Below, one piece after another: positions 27,973 to 38,602 of a stretch of DNA of 64,000 nucleotides. Every line of letters starts with the position of its first letter. The first letter of the stretch is position 1. The position numbers and the translations under genes are program-made. The DNA is from Roseibaca sp. Y0-43. Its GTDB lineage: Bacteria > Pseudomonadota > Alphaproteobacteria > Rhodobacterales > Rhodobacteraceae. The DNA is taken from assembly GCF_020667835.1 (NCBI RefSeq), contig NZ_JAFMPR010000010.1:46501-110500 (forward strand), written 5' to 3'. The notes beneath the pieces are model-generated. The model did no database searches, was not told where the DNA came from, and saw only the letters and a program-made list of their open reading frames with translations.

Positions 27973-28391
27973 GCGCGCCCCCCATGCAGCTTCCCCAGCG
28001 CCCGCGTCAGGTCGGCGACCATCTCGGCGAAACCGTGGCTGACCGTCGCGCCGGGGCGGCCCACCAGCACATAGTCCCAGCCGGGGCGCCCATGTTGCGC
28101 CATCACCTCGCGCGCCATCGCGCGCAAGCGGCGCTTGGCGCGGTTGCGCGTGACCGCGTTGCCGATTTTCTTGGAACAAGTGTAGCCCACGCGGATCAGC
28201 GCCGAGTCATCCCGATGGCGGGCTTGCAGCAAAAACGCCGGGCATGGCGCGCGCCTGGCCTTGGCCGCGCGCAGGAAATCGGCCCGCATTTTCAGCGTTT
28301 CAACACTCACGCATGACGAAGCCGGGCCAGTCAGGGCCGAGGCGCTGCCCCTTTCCCTGTCTGGACCCGGCACATTCATGCTGTCACCCAT
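27969..28391 (-). CDS. rnpA: Ribonuclease P protein component
   Basis: The 140-residue basic protein has the RnpA signature [16 protein letters not shown] (near 80-95) after the [11 protein letters not shown] strand, with which it binds the RNase P RNA and tRNA leader. The first 30 residues are poorly conserved, and an ATG at 28379 is an alternative start; family members often carry a variable N-terminus. It lies 27 bp after rpmH and overlaps yidD. Confidence 0.94.
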   Translation of the reverse strand: MGDSMNVPGPDRERGSASALTGPASSCVSVETLKMRADFLRAAKARRAPCPAFLLQARHRDDSALIRVGYTCSKKIGNAVTRNRAKRRLRAMAREVMAQHGRPGWDYVLVGRPGATVSHGFAEMVADLTRALGKLHGGRA

Positions 28392-28418
28392 GGCGCGGCC
28401 CGAACCGGGCCGGACGGC

Positions 28419-28553
28419 TTAGGCCGTCAGCTTCTTGCGGCCCATGCGGCGGCGCGCATTGATGATCTTGCGGCCAGCCTTGGTGGCCATGCGCGCGCGG
28501 AACCCGTGACGGTGCTTGCGAACCAGATTGCTGGGCTGGAAAGTGCGTTTCAT
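28419..28553 (-). CDS. rpmH: 50S ribosomal protein L34
   Basis: A 44-residue basic protein beginning [20 protein letters not shown] and ending [11 protein letters not shown], a complete match in length and sequence to L34. It starts the rpmH-rnpA-yidD unit. A possible -10 element TAATAT lies on the minus strand near 28578-28583, with no convincing -35 element. The 281 bp up to the TVP38 gene hold this promoter region and no further gene that I can support. Confidence 0.97.
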   Translation of the reverse strand: MKRTFQPSNLVRKHRHGFRARMATKAGRKIINARRRMGRKKLTA

Positions 28554-28834
28554 CGCTTGGCGTCCTTGTAAGTCATATTACGGTCGGTATGGCACGCAAA
28601 ATCCCTGCCGGAATCGGCGGCCCTTAATCTCAGATGGGCGAGTTACAGGGGCCGCGCCGCCAAGTCAATTCGAAAACCCGGACCAAACGGCGCAATCGGT
28701 GCGGAATTGAAACATTCGGCCCGATTTTGTCACGCATGGTCAAGCCGGCGTGATAGGGCTGTCACATTGGCAACGCATGGGGCATTCAGAACGAAGTGCA
28801 GCCTGAAACCGCCAAGCACGAAGGACAAGCACCC

Positions 28835-29560
28835 GTGACAGACCCCAAGCAAACATCTACTTGGCGCGCAAGGCTGCCGCTGATTGCCGTGATCGTTATC
28901 GCCGCCATCGGCGCTTTTGCCCTGCGCGACTATCTGAGCTTCGAAGCCCTGCGCGAAAATCGCGAGGCGCTTCTGGCCTTCCGCGATGAAAACTACCTGC
29001 TGACGGCACTTGCCTTTGTCACGGCCTATATCGCGATCGTGGCCTTCTCGCTGCCCGGTGCCACGCCCGCCACGCTGACCGGCGGCTTTCTGTTCGGACT
29101 GTTTCCGGGGGCGCTGTTCAACGTGCTGGGCGCGACCATCGGCGCGGTTCTGATCTTTCTGGCCGTGCGCACGGGTCTGGGCAAGGGGCTGGCGGCCAAG
29201 ATCGACGCCAGCGACGGGCGCGTGAAACGTATGACCCAAGCGATTCGCGACAATGGCGCATCGGTGCTGTTTTCCATGCGGCTGGTGCCGGTGCTGCCCT
29301 TCTTCGTCGCCAACATCATCCCCGCGCTGATCGGGGTGCGCACGTCGGTCTTTGCCCTGACCACGTTCTTCGGCATCATCCCCGGCGGGATCGTCTACAC
29401 ATGGGTTGGCGTGGGCTTGGGCGAAGTATTCGCCCGCGGGGAAACCCCGAACCTTGGCATTATATTCGAACCGCATATCCTTGGCCCGCTGCTGGGCCTG
29501 GCGGCGCTGTCCTTCCTGCCGACCCTGGTGAAATCCATCCGCAAGGAGCCGAAAGCATGA
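28835..29560 (+). CDS. TVP38/TMEM64 (DedA-like) membrane protein
   Basis: The 241-residue inner-membrane protein has five or six hydrophobic segments and the family core FSLPGATPATLTGGFLFGLFPGALFNVLGATIGA (about 73-106) and RLVPVLPFFVANIIPALIGV near 148. SNARE-associated/DedA relatives act as lipid or ion transporters. The GTG at 28835 has AAGGA nine bases upstream; a GTG at 28796 would add 13 residues. It overlaps the flavoprotein gene by 4 bp, a pairing seen widely in proteobacteria. Confidence 0.87.
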   Translation: MTDPKQTSTWRARLPLIAVIVIAAIGAFALRDYLSFEALRENREALLAFRDENYLLTALAFVTAYIAIVAFSLPGATPATLTGGFLFGLFPGALFNVLGATIGAVLIFLAVRTGLGKGLAAKIDASDGRVKRMTQAIRDNGASVLFSMRLVPVLPFFVANIIPALIGVRTSVFALTTFFGIIPGGIVYTWVGVGLGEVFARGETPNLGIIFEPHILGPLLGLAALSFLPTLVKSIRKEPKA

Positions 29561-30951
29561 CCACGATCACAACGGATATCTGTGTTATCGGCGGCGGCTC
29601 TGGCGGGTTGTCGGTGGCAGCGGGCGCGGTGCAGATGGGCGCGCGTGTCGTGCTGATCGAAGGCCACAAGATGGGCGGCGACTGCCTGAATTACGGCTGC
29701 GTGCCCTCCAAGGCGCTGCTGGCCAAGGCACGAGAGGCGAAGGCGCGCGGTACGAAGCCCACCGCCGCCGATTTCACCAATGCCATGGCCCATGTGAAAG
29801 CCACCATCGCCGCCATCGAACCGCATGATTCGGTGGAACGGTTCGAAGGGTTGGGCGTGCAGGTCATCCAAGGCTATGGCCGCTTCACCAGCCCCGACGC
29901 GGTCGAGGTGAACGGCACGACCGTCAAGGCCCGCCGCTTCGTCATCGCGACCGGGTCGAGCGCTTTTGTGCCCCCGATCGACGGCATCGACAGCGTGCCC
30001 TACATGACCAACGAAACCGTGTTCGATCAAAAAGCCTGCCCCGGCCATTTGCTGATTATCGGCGGTGGGCCAATCGGCTTGGAAATGGCGCTGGCGCATC
30101 GCCGCCTTGGGGCCGAAGTGACGGTAATCGAGGGCGCGAAAGCCATGGGCCGCGACGACCCCGAGGCCGCTGCTATCGTGCTGGACAGCCTGCGCGCCGA
30201 AGGGATCGACATCATCGAGGGCGCGCAGGTCGAGAAACTCTCGGGCCGCGCGGGCGCGCTGGAAGTGCAGGTCAAAGGCGGCACCATTTTCACCGGCACG
30301 CATCTGCTGGTGGCGGTCGGGCGCAAACCGAATATCGACAAGCTGGACCTGCACCGCGCGGGCATCAAACACGACCGCGGCGGGGTCAAGGTCGGGGCCG
30401 ATCTGCGCAGCAGCAACAAGCGGGTCTATGCCATTGGCGATGTCGCGGGCAAAGGGCAGTTTACGCATCTGGCGGGGTATCATGCCGGTGTCATCATCCG
30501 CGCCATGCTGTTCGGCCTGCCCGCGAAGGCACGGGCCGACCATATTCCCCATGTCACCTATACGGACCCGGAACTGGCCCATGTCGGCCTGTCAGAGGCC
30601 GAGGCGCGCAAGACATACGGCGCGCGGCTGTCGGTCCACAAGGTGGGTTACGACCAGATCGACCGCGCGCAGGCCGAAGGGGCCACCACGGGCTTTCTGA
30701 AGCTGATGGTGGCCGGTGGGCGGCCCGTGGGCTGCACGATTGTCGGCCGTCAGGCGGGCGAATTGATCGCGCCTTATGCACTGGCGCTTGCCAACAATCT
30801 GAAGCTGTCAGCCATAGCCAACACGGTGCTGCCCTACCCGACATTGGCGGAAATCGGCAAACGCGGCGCGGGGGTCTATTTCTCTGGCAAACTGTTTGAT
30901 AATCCTAATGTAAAGCGCGTGGTGCGGTTGGTGCAGAAATGGCTGCCCTGA
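29557..30951 (+). CDS. FAD-dependent pyridine nucleotide-disulfide oxidoreductase (lipoamide dehydrogenase/MerA-like)
   Basis: The 464-residue flavoprotein has FAD motif VIGGGSGGLSVA (about 10-21), a redox disulfide in GGDCLNYGCVPSKALL (Cys44, Cys49), NAD motif IIGGGPIGLEMA near 166-177 and AIGDVAGKG near 298. The C-terminal interface, where lipoamide dehydrogenases and MerA-type enzymes carry His-x-His-Pro-Thr, reads VLPYPTLAE, so the usual catalytic His is replaced. It is therefore probably not an E3 subunit, and its substrate is unknown. It is coupled to the TVP38 gene and followed 27 bp later by a sensor kinase gene. Confidence 0.87.
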   Translation: MTTITTDICVIGGGSGGLSVAAGAVQMGARVVLIEGHKMGGDCLNYGCVPSKALLAKAREAKARGTKPTAADFTNAMAHVKATIAAIEPHDSVERFEGLGVQVIQGYGRFTSPDAVEVNGTTVKARRFVIATGSSAFVPPIDGIDSVPYMTNETVFDQKACPGHLLIIGGGPIGLEMALAHRRLGAEVTVIEGAKAMGRDDPEAAAIVLDSLRAEGIDIIEGAQVEKLSGRAGALEVQVKGGTIFTGTHLLVAVGRKPNIDKLDLHRAGIKHDRGGVKVGADLRSSNKRVYAIGDVAGKGQFTHLAGYHAGVIIRAMLFGLPAKARADHIPHVTYTDPELAHVGLSEAEARKTYGARLSVHKVGYDQIDRAQAEGATTGFLKLMVAGGRPVGCTIVGRQAGELIAPYALALANNLKLSAIANTVLPYPTLAEIGKRGAGVYFSGKLFDNPNVKRVVRLVQKWLP

Positions 30952-30978
30952 TCTGCCCCATGCACAACATGGGCAGAT

Positions 30979-32370
30979 ATGTTTTCGAACAGTCTTTCAG
31001 GGCGGTTTTTGTGGCTGGTCGTCATCTTCGTGATGCTGGCCGAGGTGCTGATCTTCGGCCCCTCGGTCGCGCGGTATCGGGCGGACTACCTGGAAGCGCG
31101 GCTGGAGCGGGCACAGATCGCCTCGCTCGCGCTGCTGGCCTCTGACGGGTCCATTGCGGGCGATCTGGCGGCGGAGCTGCTGGACAATGCGGGCGTGTTC
31201 AACGTGGTGCTGCGCCGCGACGAAGTGCGTGAACTTGTCCTCGCGTCGCCCCTGCCCGGCCCGGTGGATGCCAGCTTTGACCTGCGCGACGCCTCGCTTC
31301 TGGGGCTGACGCGTGACGCGCTTCAGGAAATGGCCCGCGCAGAACCGCGCATCATTCGTGTCATCGGCAACCCCGTGCAGCGTGGCGGGTTGCTGATCGA
31401 AATCACGCTGGACACGTCACAATTGCAACAAGAGCTTTGGGAATTCGGCGCGCGCATCCTTGTGCTGTCGTTGGCGATCTCGCTGTTCACCGCGCTGCTT
31501 CTGTATCTGTCCGTCCGTCTGTTCGTGGTCGCCCCCATGAGCCGCGTGATCCGGTCCATGTCCGACTATGCCGAAGCGCCGCAAGACGCGACGCGGATCA
31601 TCACGCCAAAATCCAACATCGCGGAATTGCGCGAGGCCGAGGAAGCCCTGCAAAAGATGCAGAAAGACCTGACGGGGCTGCTGCGCCAAAAGGACCGGCT
31701 GGCGCAGCTTGGCGGGTCGGTCGCGCGCATCAGCCACGATCTGCGCAACATGTTGACCACCGCGTCCATGCTGGCCGACCGGATCGAGATGAGCGAAGAC
31801 CCCAGCGTGAAACGCGCGGCCCCCAAGCTGGTGGGGTCACTGTCGCGGGCGATCAACCTCTGCGAATCGACCCTCGCCTTTGGCAAGGCCGAAGAGCCCC
31901 CGCCCCGGCTGGAACGGCTGCGCCTTGCCCCCTTGGTTGAGGATGTGGTCGATAGCGAGCGACTGGCCAGCAGCGGCGACATCACCTTCGTGACCGATGT
32001 CAGCCCCGGCCTGCACTTGCGCGCCGATGGCGAGCAATTGTTCCGCGTGCTTGGCAACCTGGTGCGCAACGCGCGGCAGGCGCTGGAAGCCGCGCGCAAC
32101 CCCGGCGTGATCGAAATAACGGCCGCCGAAGCCGTGGTCGATGGTCAAGCCGGGGTCGCCATCCGCATTGGCGACAGCGGGCCGGGCCTGCCGCCCAAGG
32201 CCCGCGAGCATCTGTTCGAGGCCTTTCAGGGCGGGGCACGCAAGGGCGGTGTCGGCCTTGGTCTGGCCATCGCCGCAGAGCTTGTGCGCGGTCACGGCGG
32301 TGCGCTGGAACTGGTGCGCTCTGATTCCGAGGGAACCGAATTCCGGATATGGCTGCCCGAAACCGCGTGA
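30979..32370 (+). CDS. Membrane sensor histidine kinase, orphan
   Basis: The 463-residue kinase has two membrane segments (about 9-28 and 158-182) enclosing a periplasmic sensor of about 130 residues, a linker, a dimerisation domain with phospho-acceptor His253 in RISHDLRNML, and an ATPase domain with N-box VLGNLVRNARQAL, G1 IGDSGPGLP and G2 KGGVGLGLAI. The H-box lacks the Pro common after the His in HPK1 kinases. No response regulator gene is nearby. Synteny suggests it works with the TVP38 and flavoprotein genes, but what it senses is unknown. Confidence 0.92.
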   Translation: MFSNSLSGRFLWLVVIFVMLAEVLIFGPSVARYRADYLEARLERAQIASLALLASDGSIAGDLAAELLDNAGVFNVVLRRDEVRELVLASPLPGPVDASFDLRDASLLGLTRDALQEMARAEPRIIRVIGNPVQRGGLLIEITLDTSQLQQELWEFGARILVLSLAISLFTALLLYLSVRLFVVAPMSRVIRSMSDYAEAPQDATRIITPKSNIAELREAEEALQKMQKDLTGLLRQKDRLAQLGGSVARISHDLRNMLTTASMLADRIEMSEDPSVKRAAPKLVGSLSRAINLCESTLAFGKAEEPPPRLERLRLAPLVEDVVDSERLASSGDITFVTDVSPGLHLRADGEQLFRVLGNLVRNARQALEAARNPGVIEITAAEAVVDGQAGVAIRIGDSGPGLPPKAREHLFEAFQGGARKGGVGLGLAIAAELVRGHGGALELVRSDSEGTEFRIWLPETA

Positions 32371-32451
32371 CAGGTTTTTGACAAAAACCCGCAAAAACCC
32401 CGCGCGCCCCCCCTTGCAAACCCCGTGCCGGGGGGGTAACTACCCGCCAAC

Positions 32452-32528
32452 GCACCCGTAGCTCAGCTGGATAGAGCACTTGACTACGAATCAAGGGGTC
32501 AGAGGTTCGAATCCTTTCGGGTGCGCCA
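32452..32528 (+). tRNA. tRNA-Arg (anticodon ACG)
   Basis: A 77-base cloverleaf: acceptor GCACCCG pairs with CGGGTGC (32518-32524), discriminator G, and CCA is encoded at 32526-32528. The anticodon stem CTTGA/TCAAG encloses the loop CTACGAA, giving anticodon ACG (32486-32488), and the T arm contains GGTTCGAATCC. The A34 should be edited to inosine, reading CGU, CGC and CGA. It lies alone between the sensor kinase and fdsG. Confidence 0.97.
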
Positions 32529-32626
32529 TTCCCCTCTTTTTATGACAGGCACGCAATCAGGCGCGGCAGCAAATGTTCGGCTGCTGCGGATGCATTCATG
32601 GGGGCTTGATAGCCTTCGCCTATCAC

Positions 32627-32646
32627 CAATAACAAAACTGATATTG
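32627..32646. promoter_or_regulatory. Palindrome before the formate dehydrogenase operon, possible LysR-type site
   Basis: CAATA (32627-32631) and TATTG (32642-32646) form an inverted repeat around a 10-base, A/T-rich centre, 52 bp before fdsG. The spacing resembles LysR-type T-N11-A boxes, and many fds operons are controlled by a LysR-family FdsR, but no such gene is in the window. Confidence 0.3.
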
Positions 32647-32697
32647 ATTTAGCTATGGCATTCTGTCTCAGGTTACATGGCAACCGAAAGGCCCGCC

Positions 32698-33167
32698 ATG
32701 ACCGACGCCAGCGCCGCAGACCAGTCGCAGATCCAACGGATCATAGACGCGCATCGTACGCTTGAAGGGCCGCTTCTGCCGCTGCTTCATGCCTTGCAGG
32801 ATACGTTCGGCCACGTTCCCGCTGCCGCCCATGTCCCGATCTGCGAGGCGCTGAATATCAGCAAGGCAGAACTGCATGGCGTCATCAGCTTTTACCATGA
32901 TTTCCGCGACGCGCCCGCAGGGCGGCATGTGCTCAAGATTTGCCGCGCCGAGGCCTGTCAGGCCATGGGCGGCGCGGCTTTGGCGGAGAGTGTCTTGGCC
33001 AAGCTGGGGCTGGATTGGCACGGCACCACCCGCAACGGCGCGGTCACTATAGAACCGGTCTATTGCCTTGGGCTTTGCGCCTGCGCGCCTGCCGCGATGG
33101 TGGATGACCGCGTCGTCGGGCGCGTTGACGCCGCCAAGCTAGACAAGCTTCTGGCCGAGGTGGGCGC

Positions 33168-33171
<4 letters not shown>
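32698..33171 (+). CDS. fdsG: NAD-dependent formate dehydrogenase gamma subunit
   Basis: The 157-residue NuoE-like protein has a thioredoxin-like [2Fe-2S] domain with CRAEACQAMGG (near 83-93) and CLGLCACAPAAMV near 124-136, whose Cys pairs bind the cluster. It passes electrons between FdsA and FdsB. The ATG at 32698 has AAAGG seven bases upstream; an ATG at 32677 is possible. It heads the fdsGBA-fdhD-fdsD operon with 4-bp gene overlaps. Confidence 0.93.
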
Positions 33172-34672
<1,501 letters not shown>

Positions 34673-34676
<4 letters not shown>

Positions 34677-37579
34677 AGGACTTCATCATCCCTCCGGCAG
34701 ACTGGAAAGACGACCGCGACATGGGCACGCCTGCCAAGCAAGGCGCGCCGGTCACGCTGACGATTGACGGGTTCGAGGTCACGGTGCCCGAGGGCACGAG
34801 CGTGATGCGCGCGGCGGCAGAGGCTGGCATCGCGGTGCCGAAGCTGTGCGCGACCGACAGTCTGGAAGCGTTTGGGTCGTGCCGTCTGTGCGTGGTCGAG
34901 ATCGAGGGCCGTCGCGGCACGCCCGCATCATGCACCACGCCCGTCGCCCCCGGCATGGTGGTGCGCACGCAATCCGATACTGTGCGCAAGATCCGCCGCG
35001 GCGTGATGGAGCTGTATATCAGCGACCACCCGCTGGATTGCCTGACCTGTTCGGCCAATGGCGATTGCGAATTGCAGGATATGGCGGGCGCGGTCGGCCT
35101 GCGCGATGTGCGCTATACCGCACCCGAAGGCGGCATGGCCACGCATTTCGCGCCCCGCAATACATCGGGCGAGGCCAACCCCGAATGGCGGCCCAAGGAC
35201 GACAGCAACCCCTATTTCAGCTATGACCCTGCCAAGTGCATTGTCTGCAATCGCTGCGTACGCGCTTGCGAGGAGGTGCAGGGCAGCTTTGCGCTGACCA
35301 TCGAAGGGCGCGGCTTTGACAGCCGCGTGTCCTTTGGCGCGAAGACCGACAATGCGCTGGCGTCCGACTGCGTGTCTTGCGGGGCCTGCATTCAGGCCTG
35401 CCCGACCGCTACGCTGCAAGAGAAATCGGTGATCGAGATGGGCACGCCCGACCGGTCTGTCGTGACGACCTGCGCCTATTGCGGCGTGGGCTGTTCTTTC
35501 AAGGCCGAGTTGCAGGGCGACCAGCTTGTGCGCATGGTGCCCTATAAGCACGGCAAGGCAAACCGGGGCCATAGCTGCGTGAAAGGCCGTTTCGCCTATG
35601 GCTATGCCAGCCACAAGGACCGCATCCTGAACCCGATGATCCGCGACCGGGTTTCCGACCCGTGGCGCGAAGTGTCTTGGGACGAAGCACTGGGCTTCGC
35701 CGCCAAGAAGCTGCGCGGCATTCAGGAGCGCTACGGGCAGAAATCCATCGGGGTGATTACGTCGTCGCGTTGCACCAATGAAGAGACTTACCTTGTGCAA
35801 AAGCTGGCCCGCGCGGTGTTCGGCAACAACAACACCGACACCTGCGCGCGGGTATGCCATTCGCCCACCGGCTATGGCTTGGGCCAGACCTTTGGCACAA
35901 GCGCGGGCACGCAGGATTTCGACAGTGTCGAGCACACGGATGTCGTCATCGTCATCGGTGCGAACCCGACCGATGGGCACCCGGTCTTTGCCAGCCGCCT
36001 GAAGAAACGCCTGCGCGCGGGCGCGAAGCTGATCGTTATCGACCCACGCCGCATTGACCTCGTGAAATCGCCGCATATCAAGGCAGCCCACCACCTGCCC
36101 CTGCGCCCTGGCACCAACGTGGCCGTTGTCACGGCCTTGGCGCATGTGATCGTGACCGAGGGGCTGATGGACGAAGCCTTCATCCGCGAGCGCTGCGACT
36201 GGGAGGCGTTCCAAGATTTTACCGCCTTCGTCAGCGACCCGCGCCACAGCCCAGAGGCGGTCGAGATGCTGACAGGCGTGCCCAGCGCCGAATTGCGCGC
36301 CGCCGCACGCCTGTTTGCCACCGGCGGCAATGGCGCGATCTATTACGGGCTTGGCGTGACCGAGCACTCCCAAGGCTCTACCACCGTGATGGCGATTGCG
36401 AACCTTGCCATGCTGACCGGCAATATCGGTCGCCCCGGCGTGGGTGTGAACCCGTTGCGCGGGCAGAACAACGTGCAAGGGTCGTGCGACATGGGGTCCT
36501 TCCCGCATGAATTGCCGGGCTACCGCCACGTCAAACATGCCGATGTGCGCGAGATGTTCGAACGCGTCTGGGGCGTCACGCTTGACCCGGAACCCGGCCT
36601 GCGCATCCCGAACATGCTGGATGCGGCGGTGGATGGCACCTTCAAGGGGCTCTACTGCCAAGGCGAGGACATCCTGCAATCCGACCCCGACACCAAGCAT
36701 GTCGCCGCCGGGCTTGCCGCGATGGACTGTGTCATCGTGCATGACCTGTTCCTGAACGAGACCGCGAATTACGCGCATGTGTTCCTGCCCGGCTCAAGCT
36801 TTCTGGAAAAGGACGGCACTTTCACCAATGCCGAACGCCGCATCAACCGTGTGCGCAAGGTCATGGCCCCGCGCAATGGCTACGCCGATTGGGAGATCAC
36901 GCAGATGCTGGCCAATGCGATGGGGGCGAACTGGTCCTACATGCACCCCAGCCAGATCATGGATGAGATCGCGCTGACCACGCCCTCTTTTGGGGGTGTC
37001 AGCTATTCGGTTCTGGAGGAGAAGGGTTCCGTTCAGTGGCCCTGCAACGAAGCGCACCCGGACGGCACACCACTGATGCATGTCGACGGCTTCGTGCGCG
37101 GCAAGGGGCGGTTCATCGTGACCGAATATGTCGCCACCGACGAAAAGACGGGCCCACGCTATCCGCTGCTGCTGACGACCGGGCGCATCCTGTCACAATA
37201 TAACGTCGGCGCACAAACGCGGCGGACAGAGAACGTGATTTGGCACGAGGCCGATTTGCTGGAAATCCACCCGCATGACGCCGAAAACCGCGGGCTGAAG
37301 GATGGCGATTGGGTGAAGCTTGCCTCGCGCTCGGGCGAGACGACGCTGCGCGCCAAGCTGACCGACCGTGTCAGCCCCGGCGTGGTCTACACCACCTTCC
37401 ACCACCCCGACACGCAGGCCAATGTGATCACCACCGACCATTCGGATTGGGCGACGAACTGCCCCGAATACAAGGTGACGGCGGTGCAGGTCAGCCCCTC
37501 GAACGGGCCGACGGATTGGCAGGAAGATTATGCCGCGCAAGCCGTTCAGGCGCGGCGCATCCTGCCGGCGGCGGAATGA
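34673..37579 (+). CDS. fdsA: Molybdenum-dependent formate dehydrogenase alpha subunit
   Basis: The 968-residue catalytic subunit oxidises formate to CO2. The N-terminal NuoG-like part carries a [2Fe-2S] site (Cys59, 70, 73, 87), a His/Cys [4Fe-4S] site (HPLDCLTCSANGDC, 119-132), a dicluster (Cys189-199 and 233-243) and a further [4Fe-4S] site (CAYCGVGC, 267-274, with Cys302). The molybdopterin part has Mo-ligand Cys395 with His396 in RVCHSPTGYG; selenocysteine is not used. The enzyme is a soluble FdsABG complex in the cytoplasm, and needs bis-MGD cofactor. The adjacent molybdate importer genes fit this demand. Confidence 0.96.
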
Positions 37580-38397
37580 TGATCCGGCGCGCGCATAGCA
37601 GCCACCCCGGCCTGTCGGTCCAACCCGAGCGGGCCGTCGCGGTGCATCGCACCCTGCCCGAAGAGGTGGCCGTGGCGATGGTGTTCGACGGGTCGAGCGC
37701 GGCGGTTATGATGGCCACGCCCGCCGATATGCAGGATTTCGCCACGGGCTTTGCCTTGTCCGAAGGCATTGTCACCGCGCCCGACCAGTTGGACGGGTTC
37801 GAGTTGGCCGAACACCCGAACGGGCTGGAAGCACGCTTCTGGCTGCGCGAGGACCGGGCCGAGGCGCTGGCCAGGCGCCGCCGCTTCATGGCCGGGCCTG
37901 TGGGCTGCGGGCTGTGCGGGATCGACAGCTTGGACGCTGCCGCCCGCGCGTTGCCGCAAGTGGGCGATGGCCCGCGCTTTAACCGCTCCGAGGTCGCGCG
38001 CGCCACCGACATGCTGCGCGACCAGCAACCCTTGCATGACCAGACTCATGCCACGCACGCAGCAGGCTTTCTGCTGCCGGGCCAAGGCATCGTTCTCGTG
38101 CGCGAAGATGTGGGACGCCACAACGCGCTGGATAAACTGATCGGCGCGATGGCGCGACAGGGGATCGACGCAAGCGCGGGCGCGATCGTGATGACCAGCC
38201 GCCTGTCGGTCGAACTGGTGCAGAAATGCGCTGTCGCGGGTGTGACCACGCTGATCGCCGTCTCTGCGCCCACGGCCCACGCGCTACGCTTGGCCGAAAA
38301 TGCGGGCATGACGCTGGCGGCCTTTGCCCGTGGCGGGGCGTTTGACCTCTATTCCCACCCGCAGCGCATTGCAGACGAGGGGTCCGATGTCGCCTGA
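37576..38397 (+). CDS. fdhD: Formate dehydrogenase accessory sulfurtransferase FdhD/FdsC
   Basis: The 273-residue product has FdhD landmarks: DFATGFALSEGI near 48, GPVGCGLCGIDSL (CxxC, near 105-117), REDVGRHNALDKLIGA near 175 and RLSVELVQKCAVAGV near 205. FdhD/FdsC binds the Mo cofactor, adds sulfur and delivers it to FdsA. Its ATG overlaps the fdsA stop; a second ATG one codon later is equally possible. It overlaps fdsD by 11 bp. Confidence 0.95.
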   Translation: MMIRRAHSSHPGLSVQPERAVAVHRTLPEEVAVAMVFDGSSAAVMMATPADMQDFATGFALSEGIVTAPDQLDGFELAEHPNGLEARFWLREDRAEALARRRRFMAGPVGCGLCGIDSLDAAARALPQVGDGPRFNRSEVARATDMLRDQQPLHDQTHATHAAGFLLPGQGIVLVREDVGRHNALDKLIGAMARQGIDASAGAIVMTSRLSVELVQKCAVAGVTTLIAVSAPTAHALRLAENAGMTLAAFARGGAFDLYSHPQRIADEGSDVA

Positions 38398-38593
38398 GAA
38401 AATGGTCCGCATGGCGAACCAGATTGCTACTTTCTTCAAGACCCAGCCCAAGGCAGACGCGCCCGCCTGCGTGGCCGAGCATATCAAGGATTACTGGGAT
38501 CCAAGTATGCGCGCGCAGCTTTGCGACTATGTCGAAGCCGGTGGCGAAGGGCTGGATGACGTCGTGGTACGCGCCGCGCGGCTGACCTGCTGA
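38387..38593 (+). CDS. fdsD: Formate dehydrogenase delta subunit
   Basis: The 68-residue protein matches FdsD: KMVRMANQIATFFKTQPK near the N-terminus and HIKDYWDPSMRAQLCDYV in the middle. It is needed for maturation of FdsA in Rhodobacter-type enzymes. The start at 38387 has GAGGGG upstream and lies within the end of fdhD. It is the last gene of the operon and ends 9 bp from the convergent modC gene. Confidence 0.93.
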   Translation: MSPEKMVRMANQIATFFKTQPKADAPACVAEHIKDYWDPSMRAQLCDYVEAGGEGLDDVVVRAARLTC

Positions 38594-38602
38594 CGCGACA
38601 GG

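Noticed and set aside
28516..28710. Plus-strand 64-codon frame opposite and beyond rpmH
   Set aside because: It has no ribosome site or similarity and overlaps the rpmH promoter region.
34928..36778. Minus-strand open frame of 616 codons
   Set aside because: It is the antisense shadow of fdsA, which has all expected cofactor motifs.
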